A stretch of 64,000 nt of DNA from Brevibacillus antibioticus (GCF_005217615.1 NZ_SZNK01000001.1:2251501-2315500); one strand, 5' to 3'; positions 52,410-62,550 are shown, numbered from the stretch's first letter. The notes: generated from the letters alone by a model not told the origin. A program made the numbers and translations.

Positions 52410-53504
52410 TTATTTCAATGCTCCAGTCACGATTTCTTTTAAGACAGAAAGAATCTTGTCATTTTGCTCTTTGGTCCCGATGGTAATACGTTGAAAACCC
52501 GGGAAGCCTAGCGCATTACCAGAGCGAACGATGATGCCTTGAGAAAGCAGCTTTTTGAATACCTCATCGGAATCCTTTTTCAAATCAACCAAGATAAAGT
52601 TGGTCTGAGATGGATAGTAGGAAAGCCCCCACTCGTCAAAGGAATCGGTAAACTGCTTCATGCCTTCACGGTTACGATCGCGGCATGTTTTCACAAAATC
52701 CTGGTCTTTTAATGCCGCACGTGCTGCTACTTGGCCAAGTGTACCTGTATTGAACGGCTCACGCACGTGCTCCAAAGAGGAAATCAGCTCCTCTGTCGCG
52801 ACCCCGTAGCCGATACGAAGAGCAGCCAGGCCATAGATTTTGGAGAACGTACGCAAAATAATCAGGTTCGGATACTCAGCGAGCATCGGTACTGTTTGTG
52901 GATATTCTGGATCCACCACATACTCATAGTAAGCCTCATCCAAAACGACGAGCACATTTTTTGGAACCTTTTTCATAAAAGCTTCCAACTCGGATGTTGT
53001 TACAATCGTGCCGGACGGATTGTTCGGGTTACATACCCATACGACCTTTGTTTGTTCGTTGATGGCAGCTGCCATCGCTTCGAGATCGTGAACGCCATCT
53101 TTCAACGGCACCTCAATCAAGCCTGCTCCTTCAATAATCCCATTTGAACGATATTGCGAGAACGTTTGCGTCGCCATGACTGCGTTTGTTCCTTCGCCCA
53201 AAAAAGCACGAGAGATCATCAACAAAATTTCATCAGACCCGTTGCCGAAAAACAATTGGCCTGGTTTGACTCCGAGGAAGTCTGCAAGATCCCAACGTAA
53301 ATTAAGGCTTGCACCGTCTGGATAAAGGGCCAAATTGTCCAACTGTTCCACAATGGCAGCTTTCGCCTTCGGTGAGGAACCAAAAGGATTTTCGTTGGAC
53401 GCCAGCTTGATGACTTCAGTCAAACCAAATTCACGTTTCACGTCATCAATCGGCTTGCCAGGTTGATATACCGGGGCATTGAGTATGCGTTGTTTCGGTT
53501 GCAT
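52410..53504 (-). CDS. hisC: Histidinol-phosphate aminotransferase
   Basis: A 364-residue PLP enzyme of fold type I. It shows KLASNENPFGSSP, VCNPNNPSGT, and the PLP lysine in FSKIYGLAALRIGYG (about residue 223). In Bacillus the enzyme in this operon place serves both histidine and aromatic amino acid transamination; the same is likely here. GGAG lies nine bases before the ATG. Confidence 0.95.
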   Translation of the reverse strand: MQPKQRILNAPVYQPGKPIDDVKREFGLTEVIKLASNENPFGSSPKAKAAIVEQLDNLALYPDGASLNLRWDLADFLGVKPGQLFFGNGSDEILLMISRAFLGEGTNAVMATQTFSQYRSNGIIEGAGLIEVPLKDGVHDLEAMAAAINEQTKVVWVCNPNNPSGTIVTTSELEAFMKKVPKNVLVVLDEAYYEYVVDPEYPQTVPMLAEYPNLIILRTFSKIYGLAALRIGYGVATEELISSLEHVREPFNTGTLGQVAARAALKDQDFVKTCRDRNREGMKQFTDSFDEWGLSYYPSQTNFILVDLKKDSDEVFKKLLSQGIIVRSGNALGFPGFQRITIGTKEQNDKILSVLKEIVTGALK

Positions 53505-53533
53505 CCACGTTCACTCCAGTCACATTTTTCCCA

Positions 53534-54352
53534 TTATTGTAGCGCACTGGCTAACTGATGTACAAACGTTTTTATTTTTTCTACAGCTTCTGGCATCTGT
53601 TTGGGGTCTTTCAATTGTTCAGCATGCTCCTCGATTTGCTGTACAATGGCACTTCCCACAATGACACCATCCGTATGGGGTGCAACTGCTCGTACCTGTT
53701 CCGGCGTGGATATTCCGAAGCCTACCGCAGTAGGAACCGATGTGCTGGCCTTTACTCGTTCCAGAAAATCTGCCAAATCCTCTCGCAGGTCCACGCGGGC
53801 ACCCGTCACACCGAGCGACGATACACAATAAAGAAATCCGGTTGCTTGGGCGCCGATCGTATTGATTCTGGAACTGGAAGTTGGTGCCACCAGCGAAATG
53901 ACATGAATGCCATTCTGTTTTGCTGCGGTTACTGCTCGACCGTTTTCCTCAATCGGCAAATCAGGAATGACAACTCCGTCTGCACCATAGGCAGCGAGAT
54001 CGGCAAAAAAGCGCTCGATGCCATATTGCAAAACCGGATTGAAGTAGGAGAACAGGACGACGGAAGCCTCCATACCTGATTCGCGTAGCCTTTTGACCAA
54101 TTGTAAAGCATCCCCGATCGTCACGCCATTTTTCAGTGCGCGCTCTGAAGCCCGTTGAATCGTTGGGCCATCTGCCAAAGGATCGGAGTAAGGGATGCCG
54201 AGCTCGATGAGATCAGCGCCCGCTTCAACCATCGCTTTTACGAGATGAAAAGTCGCTTCTATCGAAGGATCGCCTACCGTTAGAAACGGGATGAATCGTT
54301 TGCGATCACGATCAGCGAATAATTGATCGATTCGATTAAGAGCTGTCGTCAT
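53534..54352 (-). CDS. trpA: Tryptophan synthase alpha chain
   Basis: A 272-residue TIM-barrel subunit that cleaves indole-3-glycerol phosphate. It shows LIELGIPYSDPLADGPTIQ with the catalytic Asp, and DGVIVGSAIV at the phosphate site. The ATG at 54352 has GGGAG seven bases upstream and follows the trpB stop after two bases; in-frame codons upstream lie inside trpB. Confidence 0.96.
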   Translation of the reverse strand: MTTALNRIDQLFADRDRKRFIPFLTVGDPSIEATFHLVKAMVEAGADLIELGIPYSDPLADGPTIQRASERALKNGVTIGDALQLVKRLRESGMEASVVLFSYFNPVLQYGIERFFADLAAYGADGVVIPDLPIEENGRAVTAAKQNGIHVISLVAPTSSSRINTIGAQATGFLYCVSSLGVTGARVDLREDLADFLERVKASTSVPTAVGFGISTPEQVRAVAPHTDGVIVGSAIVQQIEEHAEQLKDPKQMPEAVEKIKTFVHQLASALQ

Positions 54353-54354
54353 GA

Positions 54355-55575
54355 TTACTCTCCCCCTTCTGCTGTCAGCGCTTCTTGAATAGTCAGTACG
54401 TCCTTGTCGCCTCGACCGGACAAACAAATTACTAATATTTTGTCAGAGGACATCTCTTTCGCACGTTTGATCGCTTCAGCTATGGCATGTGCGCTCTCCA
54501 ACGCTGGAATGATGCCTTCCGTTTGGCAAAGCACTTGTACTGCGTCGAGTGCTTCCGCATCCGTTACTGATGTATAGGTCACTCGTCCGCTGTCTTTAAG
54601 ATAAGCGTGCTCAGGTCCAACTCCTGGATAATCCAGGCCAGCCGAAATCGAATGCGCTTCTTGCACCTGTCCGCATTCATCCTGCAACAAGTAGGTCAAG
54701 GAACCGTGGATGACTCCCGGGCGTCCAAGTGTGAGTGTTGCCGCATGCTTTTCGGTATCGATTCCTTTTCCTGCGGCTTCTACCCCTCTCAGCGCGACAG
54801 ATTCATCCTGAATGAACGGATAAAACATACCAATCGCATTACTGCCTCCACCGACGCAAGCAACGACCTCGTCTGGAAGTCTTCTGAGCATTTGCAGGAC
54901 TTGACTACGAGTCTCTTCTCCAATAATTTTTTGGAATTCGCGTACCATGTAGGGGTACGGGTGTGGGCCAACGACAGATCCGATGACATAAAACGTTTCA
55001 TCGACATGGGAAACCCAATGGCGAATGGCTTCGTTTGTCGCATCCTTAAGTGTACGTGAGCCGGATACCGCAGGGATGACTTCTGCTCCAAGCAGCTTCA
55101 TCCGAAAAACATTCAACGACTGACGACGAATATCTTCTTCCCCCATGAACACCGTGCAAGAGAGCCCGAGCTTTGCCGCAACGGTTGCACTTGCCACTCC
55201 GTGCTGACCAGCGCCCGTTTCGGCAATAATTGATTTTTTTCCCATGCGCTTGGCAAGCAATGCTTGGCCCAAAGCATTGTTCAATTTATGTGCGCCTGTA
55301 TGGTTGAGATCTTCTCGTTTCAAATAGATTTGAGCACCGCCGACCGCTTTCGTCAAACGCTCTGCATAGGTGAGTGGGGTTGGGCGTCCAGCATACTCGC
55401 TGAGCAGTCCATTCAATTCTTGAACAAATGCCGGGTCACGACGCGCTTCTTCAAAAGCCATCTCGAGCTCTGTCACCGCATTCATCAAGGTTTCTGGAAT
55501 AAACTTGCCTCCGAAGGCACCAAATCGTCCGTTTTCGTCAGGCACGACTCGCGTAGTTGTTTGAATGTTTTTCAT
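54355..55575 (-). CDS. trpB: Tryptophan synthase beta chain
   Basis: A 406-residue PLP enzyme joining indole and serine. The PLP lysine lies in [14 protein letters not shown] (about residue 98), with the phosphate loop [14 protein letters not shown] near 235. Its first 38 bases overlap the end of trpF, and its ribosome site (GGAGAGGG) is inside trpF. Confidence 0.97.
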   Translation of the reverse strand: MKNIQTTTRVVPDENGRFGAFGGKFIPETLMNAVTELEMAFEEARRDPAFVQELNGLLSEYAGRPTPLTYAERLTKAVGGAQIYLKREDLNHTGAHKLNNALGQALLAKRMGKKSIIAETGAGQHGVASATVAAKLGLSCTVFMGEEDIRRQSLNVFRMKLLGAEVIPAVSGSRTLKDATNEAIRHWVSHVDETFYVIGSVVGPHPYPYMVREFQKIIGEETRSQVLQMLRRLPDEVVACVGGGSNAIGMFYPFIQDESVALRGVEAAGKGIDTEKHAATLTLGRPGVIHGSLTYLLQDECGQVQEAHSISAGLDYPGVGPEHAYLKDSGRVTYTSVTDAEALDAVQVLCQTEGIIPALESAHAIAEAIKRAKEMSSDKILVICLSGRGDKDVLTIQEALTAEGGE

Positions 55576-56206
55576 GCGCCTTCACCCTCTCCACCAATGT
55601 TTTTATTTTTTCAGCGTCTTTTTCGCCATTTGTCTCTACTCCACTGGACACATCAACAATCCCTGCTTGATACTGTCCCATTAATTCTCCGACATTCTCC
55701 GCATGAATCCCTCCAGCGATGATGCAATCTGCTTCCTCGCATGCTGCTTTCAAAGTAGGGATTTGCTCCCACGAAAACTTTTTCCCCGTGCCACCTGCTT
55801 GGCTAGGGTCATACGTATCAAACAAAAAGGCACTGACAATGCCTCGATAGGATTGAATTGCTTGAGCAGCATCCGCTTCTCCACCCACGGCCAACGCCTT
55901 CCATACAGGAATAGCGAATCGCTCCCGAACTTGCTGGCAAAATTGTGGCGTTTCCTGTCCATGCAATTGGATCACAGATAACGGTGCTTCACTTAGCGCT
56001 TCCTCCAGCTCTTCTATCGTCGGATTAACGAACACACCAACAGCAGGAGGATGGCCCGGAACGGCTGCAAGCAATTGTCCAGCAGTTTGGGCATCAACTT
56101 GTCGCTTGCTTGGGGCAAAAACAAGGCCTACGTAATCGACTTCCAGCTCTTTTAACAGCGCAAGTGTTTCCGCTCGCTTGATCCCACATATTTTCAAACG
56201 AGTCAT
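55538..56206 (-). CDS. trpF: Phosphoribosylanthranilate isomerase
   Basis: A 222-residue TIM-barrel enzyme. The N-terminus [10 protein letters not shown] carries the catalytic Cys; VIQLHGQE and the C-terminal [10 protein letters not shown] are typical. It overlaps trpC by four bases (ATGA) and trpB by 38 bases. The last 10-12 residues ([10 protein letters not shown]) extend past the usual family end because of this overlap. Confidence 0.95.
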   Translation of the reverse strand: MTRLKICGIKRAETLALLKELEVDYVGLVFAPSKRQVDAQTAGQLLAAVPGHPPAVGVFVNPTIEELEEALSEAPLSVIQLHGQETPQFCQQVRERFAIPVWKALAVGGEADAAQAIQSYRGIVSAFLFDTYDPSQAGGTGKKFSWEQIPTLKAACEEADCIIAGGIHAENVGELMGQYQAGIVDVSSGVETNGEKDAEKIKTLVERVKAHEKHSNNYASRA

Positions 56207-57003
56207 ACACTCACCCCCGGTGCTGCTTCTCCCACGAGATCTATAACTGCGCGCTCTACGTCTGTTTGACGCATGAAATGCTCTCCAACAAGTACAGCCC
56301 GGGCACCTGCACCTCGTACATTCTCAATATCCGCTGGTGTCGAAATCCCACTTTCGCTCACGATCGTCAATGACGTAGGCAGTTCTGCAATCAACTCATG
56401 TGTAACGGCTAGGTCAGTTTGAAACGTATTTAAGTTTCGATTGTTGATCCCGAGCAATTTCGGTTCCATTGCTTGAAAAACAAGCTCGCATTCGCGTTTG
56501 TCATGGACCTCAACCAGTACATCCATGCCCAGCTCCTCGGCAGTTTGATTCAGGTGGCGAAGCGTTTCCCGATCGAGAATGGCAGCAATGAGCAACACAC
56601 AATCAGCGCCTGCTGCTCTCGCTTCCACGACTTGAATTTCATCCAGAAGAAAGTCTTTTCTAAGTAACGGGCGATCAATTGCCTCGTGAATTTGCCGTAG
56701 ATAGCTCAAGCTCCCTTGGAAAAAGGACTCGTCTGTCAAAACAGACAAACATTCTGCGCGAGCGGCCTGATATGCCTTCGCAATGGTCACTGCTTGGAAA
56801 TCAGGTCGGATTAACCCTTTGGACGGGGATGCTTTTTTCACTTCGGCAATCACGCTTACAGGCCGTACGCTCGTCTCCAATGCGTGACGAAATCCGCGTG
56901 GACGGTGGACTTCCTTTGTTGCAAAAAGCAATGCTGCAACTGTTGTATCTGTATAGAGACGTGCGATCTCTTCGCGTTTCTTTTCTACGATTTTACGAAG
57001 CAT
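56203..57003 (-). CDS. trpC: Indole-3-glycerol phosphate synthase
   Basis: A 266-residue TIM-barrel enzyme. It shows VIAEVKKASPSKGLI, LRKDFLLDEIQV, LGINNRNLNTF and VSESGI at the active site and phosphate site. GGAGG lies eight bases before the ATG inside trpD, overlapping by 11 bases. Confidence 0.97.
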   Translation of the reverse strand: MLRKIVEKKREEIARLYTDTTVAALLFATKEVHRPRGFRHALETSVRPVSVIAEVKKASPSKGLIRPDFQAVTIAKAYQAARAECLSVLTDESFFQGSLSYLRQIHEAIDRPLLRKDFLLDEIQVVEARAAGADCVLLIAAILDRETLRHLNQTAEELGMDVLVEVHDKRECELVFQAMEPKLLGINNRNLNTFQTDLAVTHELIAELPTSLTIVSESGISTPADIENVRGAGARAVLVGEHFMRQTDVERAVIDLVGEAAPGVSV

Positions 57004-58018
57004 GAATCATACCTCCTGCAATGTGACGAACGTGCTCGAGCTTGCGCATGACCAGTCCGCCGTCGATCAGTTCCGCTGCGCGTATTACCCCAGTTTCAAT
57101 CGAGCTCACCCGATCTGCGAGGTAGAGGATCGCGCCCGCATTCAGCAAAACGATGTCGCGTGCCGCCCCACGTACTCCGGAAAACACATCGTGAATGATC
57201 TTGGCATTCTCATTGGCATCACCGCCGCGCAAAGCATCCTTCTCATATCTGCGCAGACCGAACTGCTCTGGCTCGATTTCATATGTCAAAATACGCCCAT
57301 CCCGCAACTCAGCGATATGGCTCGTTCCCGTGACAGTCAATTCATCCAGTCCATCCGAGCCTGCTACAACGAGCGCTCTTTTCACATCGAGCTCGTGTAA
57401 GACTGCGGCTACATTCGGAAGCAGCTTGGCATCATACACGCCCATCAACTGATGGCTGGCTCCTGCTGGATTCGTCAATGGTCCCAGTAAATTAAACACC
57501 GTACGAATCGCTAATTCTTTTCGCGGTCCAGCCGCATGCTTCATCGCTTGGTGGTACAAGGGAGCGAACAGGAAGCAGAGATTGGTTACACGCAGGCAAT
57601 CTGCAGCGTCATTTGGAGATAAATTAACGGGCACTCCCAACGCTTCCAACACATCAGCACTGCCGCTTTTGCTGGAAACTGCACGATTCCCGTGCTTGGC
57701 GATGTGTACACCGTCAGCTGCTGCGACAACTGCACTCGCCGTCGAAATGTTAAAGGTATGACTTCCGTCTCCGCCTGTTCCACAAGTGTCTACCAGACCT
57801 GGAAGTTCGATAGGAAAACTCATCGCTCGCGCTCTCATGGCTTTGGCAAAACCGATAATCTCTTCCACCTGCTCGCCTTTCAAACGAAGGCTTGCTAAAA
57901 ATGCACCAATCTGAGCCGGAGTTGCCTTTCCGTCCATAATCTCGCCCATGGCCTCCTCTGCAACCGTCCGTGTTAAGTGCTTCCCAAGCAGAATTTGTTC
58001 CAGCGCGTATGTTAGCAT
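56993..58018 (-). CDS. trpD: Anthranilate phosphoribosyltransferase
   Basis: A 341-residue enzyme adding phosphoribose to anthranilate. The PRPP-binding DTCGTGGDGSHTFNIST lies at about residue 78, and KHGNRAVSSKSGSADVLEALG follows. Overlaps trpE by seven bases. No trpG lies in the operon, as in B. subtilis, where the amidotransferase is shared with folate synthesis. Confidence 0.97.
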   Translation of the reverse strand: MLTYALEQILLGKHLTRTVAEEAMGEIMDGKATPAQIGAFLASLRLKGEQVEEIIGFAKAMRARAMSFPIELPGLVDTCGTGGDGSHTFNISTASAVVAAADGVHIAKHGNRAVSSKSGSADVLEALGVPVNLSPNDAADCLRVTNLCFLFAPLYHQAMKHAAGPRKELAIRTVFNLLGPLTNPAGASHQLMGVYDAKLLPNVAAVLHELDVKRALVVAGSDGLDELTVTGTSHIAELRDGRILTYEIEPEQFGLRRYEKDALRGGDANENAKIIHDVFSGVRGAARDIVLLNAGAILYLADRVSSIETGVIRAAELIDGGLVMRKLEHVRHIAGGMIHAS

Positions 58019-59526
58019 GACAACTCCACCTTTCTAACAAACATCCGTTCCGCTTTTTCTAACGCGGAGAGCATCGCTGCTGCTTTATTCACCGTCTCTT
58101 GATACTCACTCGCAGGAACCGAGTCCGCTACGATGCCTGCTCCCGCCTGTACATGTGCGTAACCATCCTGAAAGAACAACGTTCGAATCGTGATGCAGCT
58201 ATCGAGTGAACCATCAAATGAAATGTAGCCGATTGCTCCTGCATACAGATGGCGTGCGTCAGGCTCGAGCTCCGCAATAATTTCCATCGCCCGTAGCTTG
58301 GGAGAACCAGATACCGTACCAGCCGGAAAAGCACTCAGCAAAGCATCGAAAGCGTGCAATCCCTCACGAAGCTTGCCGGTCACATGCGAAACCATATGCA
58401 TCACATGGGAATAATTTTCAATTACCAATGCTTCTTCCACTTTCACACTTCCGTAAGCAGAGACCTTTCCTACATCGTTGCGCCCTAAATCCAGCAGCAT
58501 GTAGTGCTCGGCTCTCTCCTTTTTATCTGCCAAAAGATCAGCCGCCAAATCAGCATCTTCTTGTGGGGTCGCCCCTCTTTTTCGCGTTCCTGCAATCGGT
58601 CGCATCTCTACTTTTTCATCTTCGACACGCACGAGTAGCTCTGGTGATGTCCCGACGACTGTCTCGCCCTCGTATTCGAGATAGTACATATACGGGGAAG
58701 GATTCAACGTACGCAGCAATCGGTACACCGCAAAAGGATCGACATCCGTCTTTACGGAAAAACGTTGGGACAACACGACTTGAAAAATATCGCCGGCTGC
58801 GATGTATTCTTTCGCCTGCACGACTAGCTGCTCGTATTGCTCACGCGTCATATTTGGCTGTACTGTCAATGGCTCTGGTGTATCTACTGCTACTTGAATG
58901 CGTTGATCCATTTCAAGCGGAGCCATGACTTTTGCAGCCAGCTCCTCGATTCGTTCGCAGACTTGCCTGTATTTTTTGCCAATAGTGACTTCGGTGTCGC
59001 CTTGCTCCACATGGAGGTTCACAATCAATTGAATTTCCTGCTTCAAATGATCAAAGGCGATCATCTCATCGACGAACAAAAAGCGCATATCCGGCACTCG
59101 TACAGCTTCCTTGCGATGCGCTGGCAAATCTTCAAAATAGCGCAGCGTATTGTAGCCAAAAAAGCCTACCGCACCACCACTGAGACGAGGTAACCCGGGT
59201 AGCTTCGGGCTTTTGTAGTGATCGGTTTCTTCACGCAAAAAGGAGACGGGATTTCCTGTCTGGACAAGTTTTTCACCAGTACGATAGGAAACGGTGATTT
59301 CTTCCCCTTTTGCTTCTACGATTTGAAAAGGATTCATGCCAATGAACGAAAAACGAGCCCAACGCGCACCACCTTCTACGCTCTCCAGCAAAAAGGAATC
59401 ACTCGTTCGAATCTTCTGATACAAGCGAATCGGTGTCTCTTGATCCGCCAACACTTTCATGCTTACAGGGATAAGGGAATACGACGCCGAGAGGGTCTTA
59501 ACCTCGGCAAGGGAAGGGAAATACAT
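58012..59526 (-). CDS. trpE: Anthranilate synthase component I
   Basis: A 504-residue chorismate-using enzyme. It contains the regulatory tryptophan-binding region near the N-terminus (LLESVEGGARWARFSFIG), and the catalytic half with VVLSQRF, GTRKRGATP, LDLGRNDVGKV and GSPKLRAMEII. GGAG lies ten to twelve bases before the ATG in a purine-rich stretch. It is the first gene of trpEDCFBA behind the TRAP-type leader. Confidence 0.96.
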   Translation of the reverse strand: MYFPSLAEVKTLSASYSLIPVSMKVLADQETPIRLYQKIRTSDSFLLESVEGGARWARFSFIGMNPFQIVEAKGEEITVSYRTGEKLVQTGNPVSFLREETDHYKSPKLPGLPRLSGGAVGFFGYNTLRYFEDLPAHRKEAVRVPDMRFLFVDEMIAFDHLKQEIQLIVNLHVEQGDTEVTIGKKYRQVCERIEELAAKVMAPLEMDQRIQVAVDTPEPLTVQPNMTREQYEQLVVQAKEYIAAGDIFQVVLSQRFSVKTDVDPFAVYRLLRTLNPSPYMYYLEYEGETVVGTSPELLVRVEDEKVEMRPIAGTRKRGATPQEDADLAADLLADKKERAEHYMLLDLGRNDVGKVSAYGSVKVEEALVIENYSHVMHMVSHVTGKLREGLHAFDALLSAFPAGTVSGSPKLRAMEIIAELEPDARHLYAGAIGYISFDGSLDSCITIRTLFFQDGYAHVQAGAGIVADSVPASEYQETVNKAAAMLSALEKAERMFVRKVELSC

Positions 59527-59632
59527 GGACTCTCATCTCCTCAATTAGTGGGAGAGAAAAGGGAATCAGACATCCAGCTTTTCTACACCCGCTTCCTAGA
59601 GCGAGAGGTAGGGGGGAGAATTTTTTGTATAC

Positions 59633-59661
59633 AAAAAAATCCAGATAAAGAGACCTGGATT
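59633..59661 (-). terminator. trp leader attenuator (terminator)
   Basis: A 7-bp stem AATCCAG/CTGGATT (59638-59644 with 59655-59661) with a ten-base loop, followed on the minus strand by seven T. It lies 107 bases before trpE, and its 5' arm is shared with the antiterminator. Confidence 0.85.
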
Positions 59662-59690
59662 GGGTGTCAATATGTACCCAGCCTTCTCTT
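59648..59690 (-). promoter_or_regulatory. trp leader antiterminator
   Basis: On the minus strand AAGAGA-N3-CTGG (59678-59690) can pair with CCAG-N-TCTCTT (59648-59658). The second arm includes part of the terminator 5' arm, and the first arm includes the last TRAP triplet. The structure therefore excludes the terminator and is itself excluded when TRAP is bound. Confidence 0.75.
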
Positions 59691-59741
59691 CTCTCCTCGA
59701 CCTAACTCATCTCAACTCTGCTCAACTCATTCTCAGCTCTC
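59686..59741 (-). promoter_or_regulatory. TRAP (MtrB) binding site, eleven NAG triplets
   Basis: On the minus strand eleven GAG or UAG triplets, mostly two or three bases apart, run from 59741 to 59686. This is the number bound by the 11-subunit TRAP ring of Bacillus. Tryptophan-loaded TRAP would block the antiterminator and let the terminator form. mtrB itself is not in this window. Confidence 0.88.
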
Positions 59742-59764
59742 AGCCGGCTTTTGCTTATTACCGG

Positions 59765-59808
59765 AAAAACGAGGCGCTCTCGTTTCACTCATGGTAAAAG
59801 AGAGCGCC
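59765..59808 (-). terminator. Terminator after aroH
   Basis: A perfect 9-bp stem GGCGCTCTC/GAGAGCGCC (59773-59781 with 59800-59808), 18-base loop, followed on the minus strand by TCGTTTTTCC. It begins eight bases after the aroH stop. The trp promoter -10 lies in its loop. Confidence 0.75.
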
Positions 59809-59819
59809 CTAATTGTCAA
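59791..59819 (-). promoter_or_regulatory. Candidate trp operon promoter nested in the aroH terminator
   Basis: On the minus strand a perfect TTGACA (59814-59819, overlapping the aroH stop), 17-base spacer, TACCAT (59791-59796). Start of transcription near 59784 would place the TRAP site at about +43, close to its place in B. subtilis. Confidence 0.55.
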
Positions 59820-60193
59820 CCGCGATTTGTCAAATCCGGGCGCAGCTTGACTGCATCACGCAAAAAGACGTGATGAATGTCTTTTGCTGTCTTGTCCGTA
59901 TTCACATGCATCATGACACGAATACAAAGCGGCAAGCCACCCGGTACCGGGATTTCTCTTGCGCACATGAGTGGCACATATTGCCAAGCTTCTCCTTCAA
60001 GCAGGCGAGCTGCTTGAGCAGGAAAGGTCGCACAGAGGTCCTCTGTCGTCGTGATAATAATGCTGCCAATGTCTTCGGGGTTTACTTCATTGCGGCTTAC
60101 CATTTCCTCCAACAACCATTTTGTAGAGGAGACAATCTCTTCGCGGGTATCGGCTTCTACCGTGACAGCACCTCTGATTCCTCTCATTCCCAT
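59816..60193 (-). CDS. aroH: Chorismate mutase (AroH type)
   Basis: A 125-residue monofunctional chorismate mutase of the trimeric AroH class. The N-terminus MRGIRGAVTVEADT and the segment FPAQAARLLEG-WQYVPLMCAREIPV with its conserved Cys/Arg region are typical. GGAGG lies seven bases before the ATG. It lies two bases after the aroB stop. Confidence 0.95.
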   Translation of the reverse strand: MGMRGIRGAVTVEADTREEIVSSTKWLLEEMVSRNEVNPEDIGSIIITTTEDLCATFPAQAARLLEGEAWQYVPLMCAREIPVPGGLPLCIRVMMHVNTDKTAKDIHHVFLRDAVKLRPDLTNRG

Positions 60194-60195
60194 CC

Positions 60196-61296
60196 CTATC
60201 CCTCCACTTCTTCTCTCATGATGCCCAGTATGAGTTCTTCTTCTATATTTTTGACGACTTCAACCTGCCCGATTGCCCTAGGCAACACCAATGCCAACTT
60301 TCCGCCTACCGTCTTTTTGTCTCTTTTCATGGCTTCCAGCACAGCTTCTGGCGAGAGTTTACCCGGCCACGCCGTTGGCAAGTGGAACAATTCCAGCATC
60401 CGTTTCGTGCGATTGTATACCCCTGTCTCGGCAAAACCAATGCGTTCCGCTACCTTGGCAGCCAAACACATCCCAATTGAGATGGCTTCCCCATGATTCA
60501 GGGTGGAGTAAGCAGACAGCGCTTCAAACGCATGTCCAAACGTATGACCCAAATTAAGCAATGCACGCTGTCCTTGCTCTGTCTCGTCTTGCGAAACAAT
60601 AGCCGCCTTGACTGCGCAGCCTTTTTCAATGGCTTTCCCTAATAATTCTGAATCGAGCTGCCATAGCCTATCCGCGTTGTCTTCCAGCCAATCCACAAAG
60701 GCAGCGTCGGCGATAAGTCCATGCTTAACAACTTCTGCAAAACCTGCTGCGACTTCACGCTTCGGTAAGCTATGCAAGGCTTTCGTGTCGTAAATGACAA
60801 CTTTGGGCTGATGGAAAGCCCCAATGAGATTTTTTCCGAGTGGATGATTGATGGCTACTTTTCCGCCAACCGAGCTATCATGTGCGAGCAAAGTAGTCGG
60901 CATTTGAACGAAATCAATGCCGCGCATGTACGTAGCCGCCACAAATCCAGCCAAGTCTCCGACGACTCCACCACCGAGAGCCAATACAGCAGACTTCCTG
61001 TCCAGTCCTGCATCAATTGCCTCAGTTATCAATCGTTCATAGACAGCCAGGCTCTTCGATTGTTCGCCAGCAGCGATGACAGCTGAGTGGGCCTGATACC
61101 CATTCTGCCGCAGAACATCGAGCAAAGGCTCCAAGTAATGAACGGCCACATTCTCATCTGTGACAATCATCAGCTTGCTAGTAGAAGCAATTCCTGCCTC
61201 TACTAGCAACGCTGCTGCCTGGTGCAAAAGACCATCGCCTATCACAATCTCGTAGGAACGCTCCCCCAGCTCAACAGTCAGCTTCTCCACGCTCAT
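60196..61296 (-). CDS. aroB: 3-dehydroquinate synthase
   Basis: A 366-residue NAD- and metal-dependent enzyme, the second step of the shikimate pathway. It shows GGGVVGDLAGFVAATYMRGI (about residues 107-126), the metal ligands in GFAEVVKHGLI and LNLGHTFGHAFE, and LNHGEAISIGM. Its ATG overlaps the aroC stop by one base. Confidence 0.96.
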   Translation of the reverse strand: MSVEKLTVELGERSYEIVIGDGLLHQAAALLVEAGIASTSKLMIVTDENVAVHYLEPLLDVLRQNGYQAHSAVIAAGEQSKSLAVYERLITEAIDAGLDRKSAVLALGGGVVGDLAGFVAATYMRGIDFVQMPTTLLAHDSSVGGKVAINHPLGKNLIGAFHQPKVVIYDTKALHSLPKREVAAGFAEVVKHGLIADAAFVDWLEDNADRLWQLDSELLGKAIEKGCAVKAAIVSQDETEQGQRALLNLGHTFGHAFEALSAYSTLNHGEAISIGMCLAAKVAERIGFAETGVYNRTKRMLELFHLPTAWPGKLSPEAVLEAMKRDKKTVGGKLALVLPRAIGQVEVVKNIEEELILGIMREEVEG

Positions 61297-62459
61297 TAGA
61301 ATTTCTCCGTGTACGCACGGTATTGACGTACGTTTTCTTCCATGTCGTCAAGAGAATCAGAAGGGAATTTTTCGCACATGGCGCTCGCGATCTCCCATGC
61401 TACCACTGCCTCCGCAACGACACTTGCCGCTGGAACAGCACAACTATCGGAACGCTCAATGCTCGCTGAGAATGGCTCTCTCGAGTCAATATCCACACTC
61501 ATCAGCGGCTTGTACAAGGTAGGGATCGGCTTCATGACACCGCGAACAACTACAGGCATTCCTGTCGTCATTCCGCCTTCGAGTCCACCTGCACGATTCG
61601 TTTTACGGCTATAGCCAGTTTCTTCGTTCCAAGTAATTTCGTCATGAACTTGCGAGCCTTTCAGACCGGCTGCCTCGAATCCGATACCGATTTCAACACC
61701 TTTGAAAGCCTGAATGCTCATGATTGCTTGTGCAAGACGTCCATCCAGCTTGCGGTCCCACTGCACATGGCTACCCAAACCAATTGGCACGCCTTCAACG
61801 ATAACTTCTACAGTACCACCGAGGGAATCCCCGTCTTCTTTTGCTTTGTCAATCGCCGTCATCATCAGTGGCTCTGCTTCTTTATCCAAGCAGCGTACTG
61901 GCGATTCTTCGGTCCGCGCAATCAGCTCGTCCAGACTTACTTCTTGACGCTGCGCCACGATCTCGTTGATCTGGAGTACCTGTCCGCCAATACGGATACC
62001 AAATTGAGCCAGCAATTGGCGAGCTACTGCACCAACAGCTACGCGGACAGTAGTCTCACGCGCGCTGGAACGTTCCAGAATATTGCGCATATCGCGTTGA
62101 TGATACTTAATAGCCCCGTTTAAATCAGCATGTCCAGGGCGTGGACGGGAAACACGACGCTTTTCTTCAGTGCCTTCCTCTACAGGTTCAGCACTCATGA
62201 TTCCTTGCCAATGCGTCCAATCATTATTTTCAACGACCAGTGTGATAGGAGCTCCGGTTGTATATCCATGACGGACACCAGAAAGAATTTTCACCTGATC
62301 TTTTTCAATCTGCATTCTTCTGCCGCGACCATGGCCTTTCTGACGACGTGCCAACTGCTCATTAATTTCCTCAATGGAAATCGGCAAGTTGCTCGGTACG
62401 CCCTCGATGATAGCTGTTAATTGCGGCCCGTGGGATTCCCCCGCTGTCAAGTAACGCAT
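61296..62459 (-). CDS. aroC: Chorismate synthase
   Basis: A 387-residue FMN-dependent enzyme and the last step to chorismate. N-terminal [44 protein letters not shown] and [17 protein letters not shown] are the family signatures. It is the first gene of the aro-trp supraoperon (called aroF in B. subtilis). Confidence 0.97.
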   Translation of the reverse strand: MRYLTAGESHGPQLTAIIEGVPSNLPISIEEINEQLARRQKGHGRGRRMQIEKDQVKILSGVRHGYTTGAPITLVVENNDWTHWQGIMSAEPVEEGTEEKRRVSRPRPGHADLNGAIKYHQRDMRNILERSSARETTVRVAVGAVARQLLAQFGIRIGGQVLQINEIVAQRQEVSLDELIARTEESPVRCLDKEAEPLMMTAIDKAKEDGDSLGGTVEVIVEGVPIGLGSHVQWDRKLDGRLAQAIMSIQAFKGVEIGIGFEAAGLKGSQVHDEITWNEETGYSRKTNRAGGLEGGMTTGMPVVVRGVMKPIPTLYKPLMSVDIDSREPFSASIERSDSCAVPAASVVAEAVVAWEIASAMCEKFPSDSLDDMEENVRQYRAYTEKF

Positions 62460-62550
62460 CTCTATCCTTCCTCCATCCTCCAGGCAGCCTGTATGCCCTT
62501 AAGGTTCTCTTTTCGGGGCGCTGTCCTTTATCACTTTTAAGCGCTATAAT

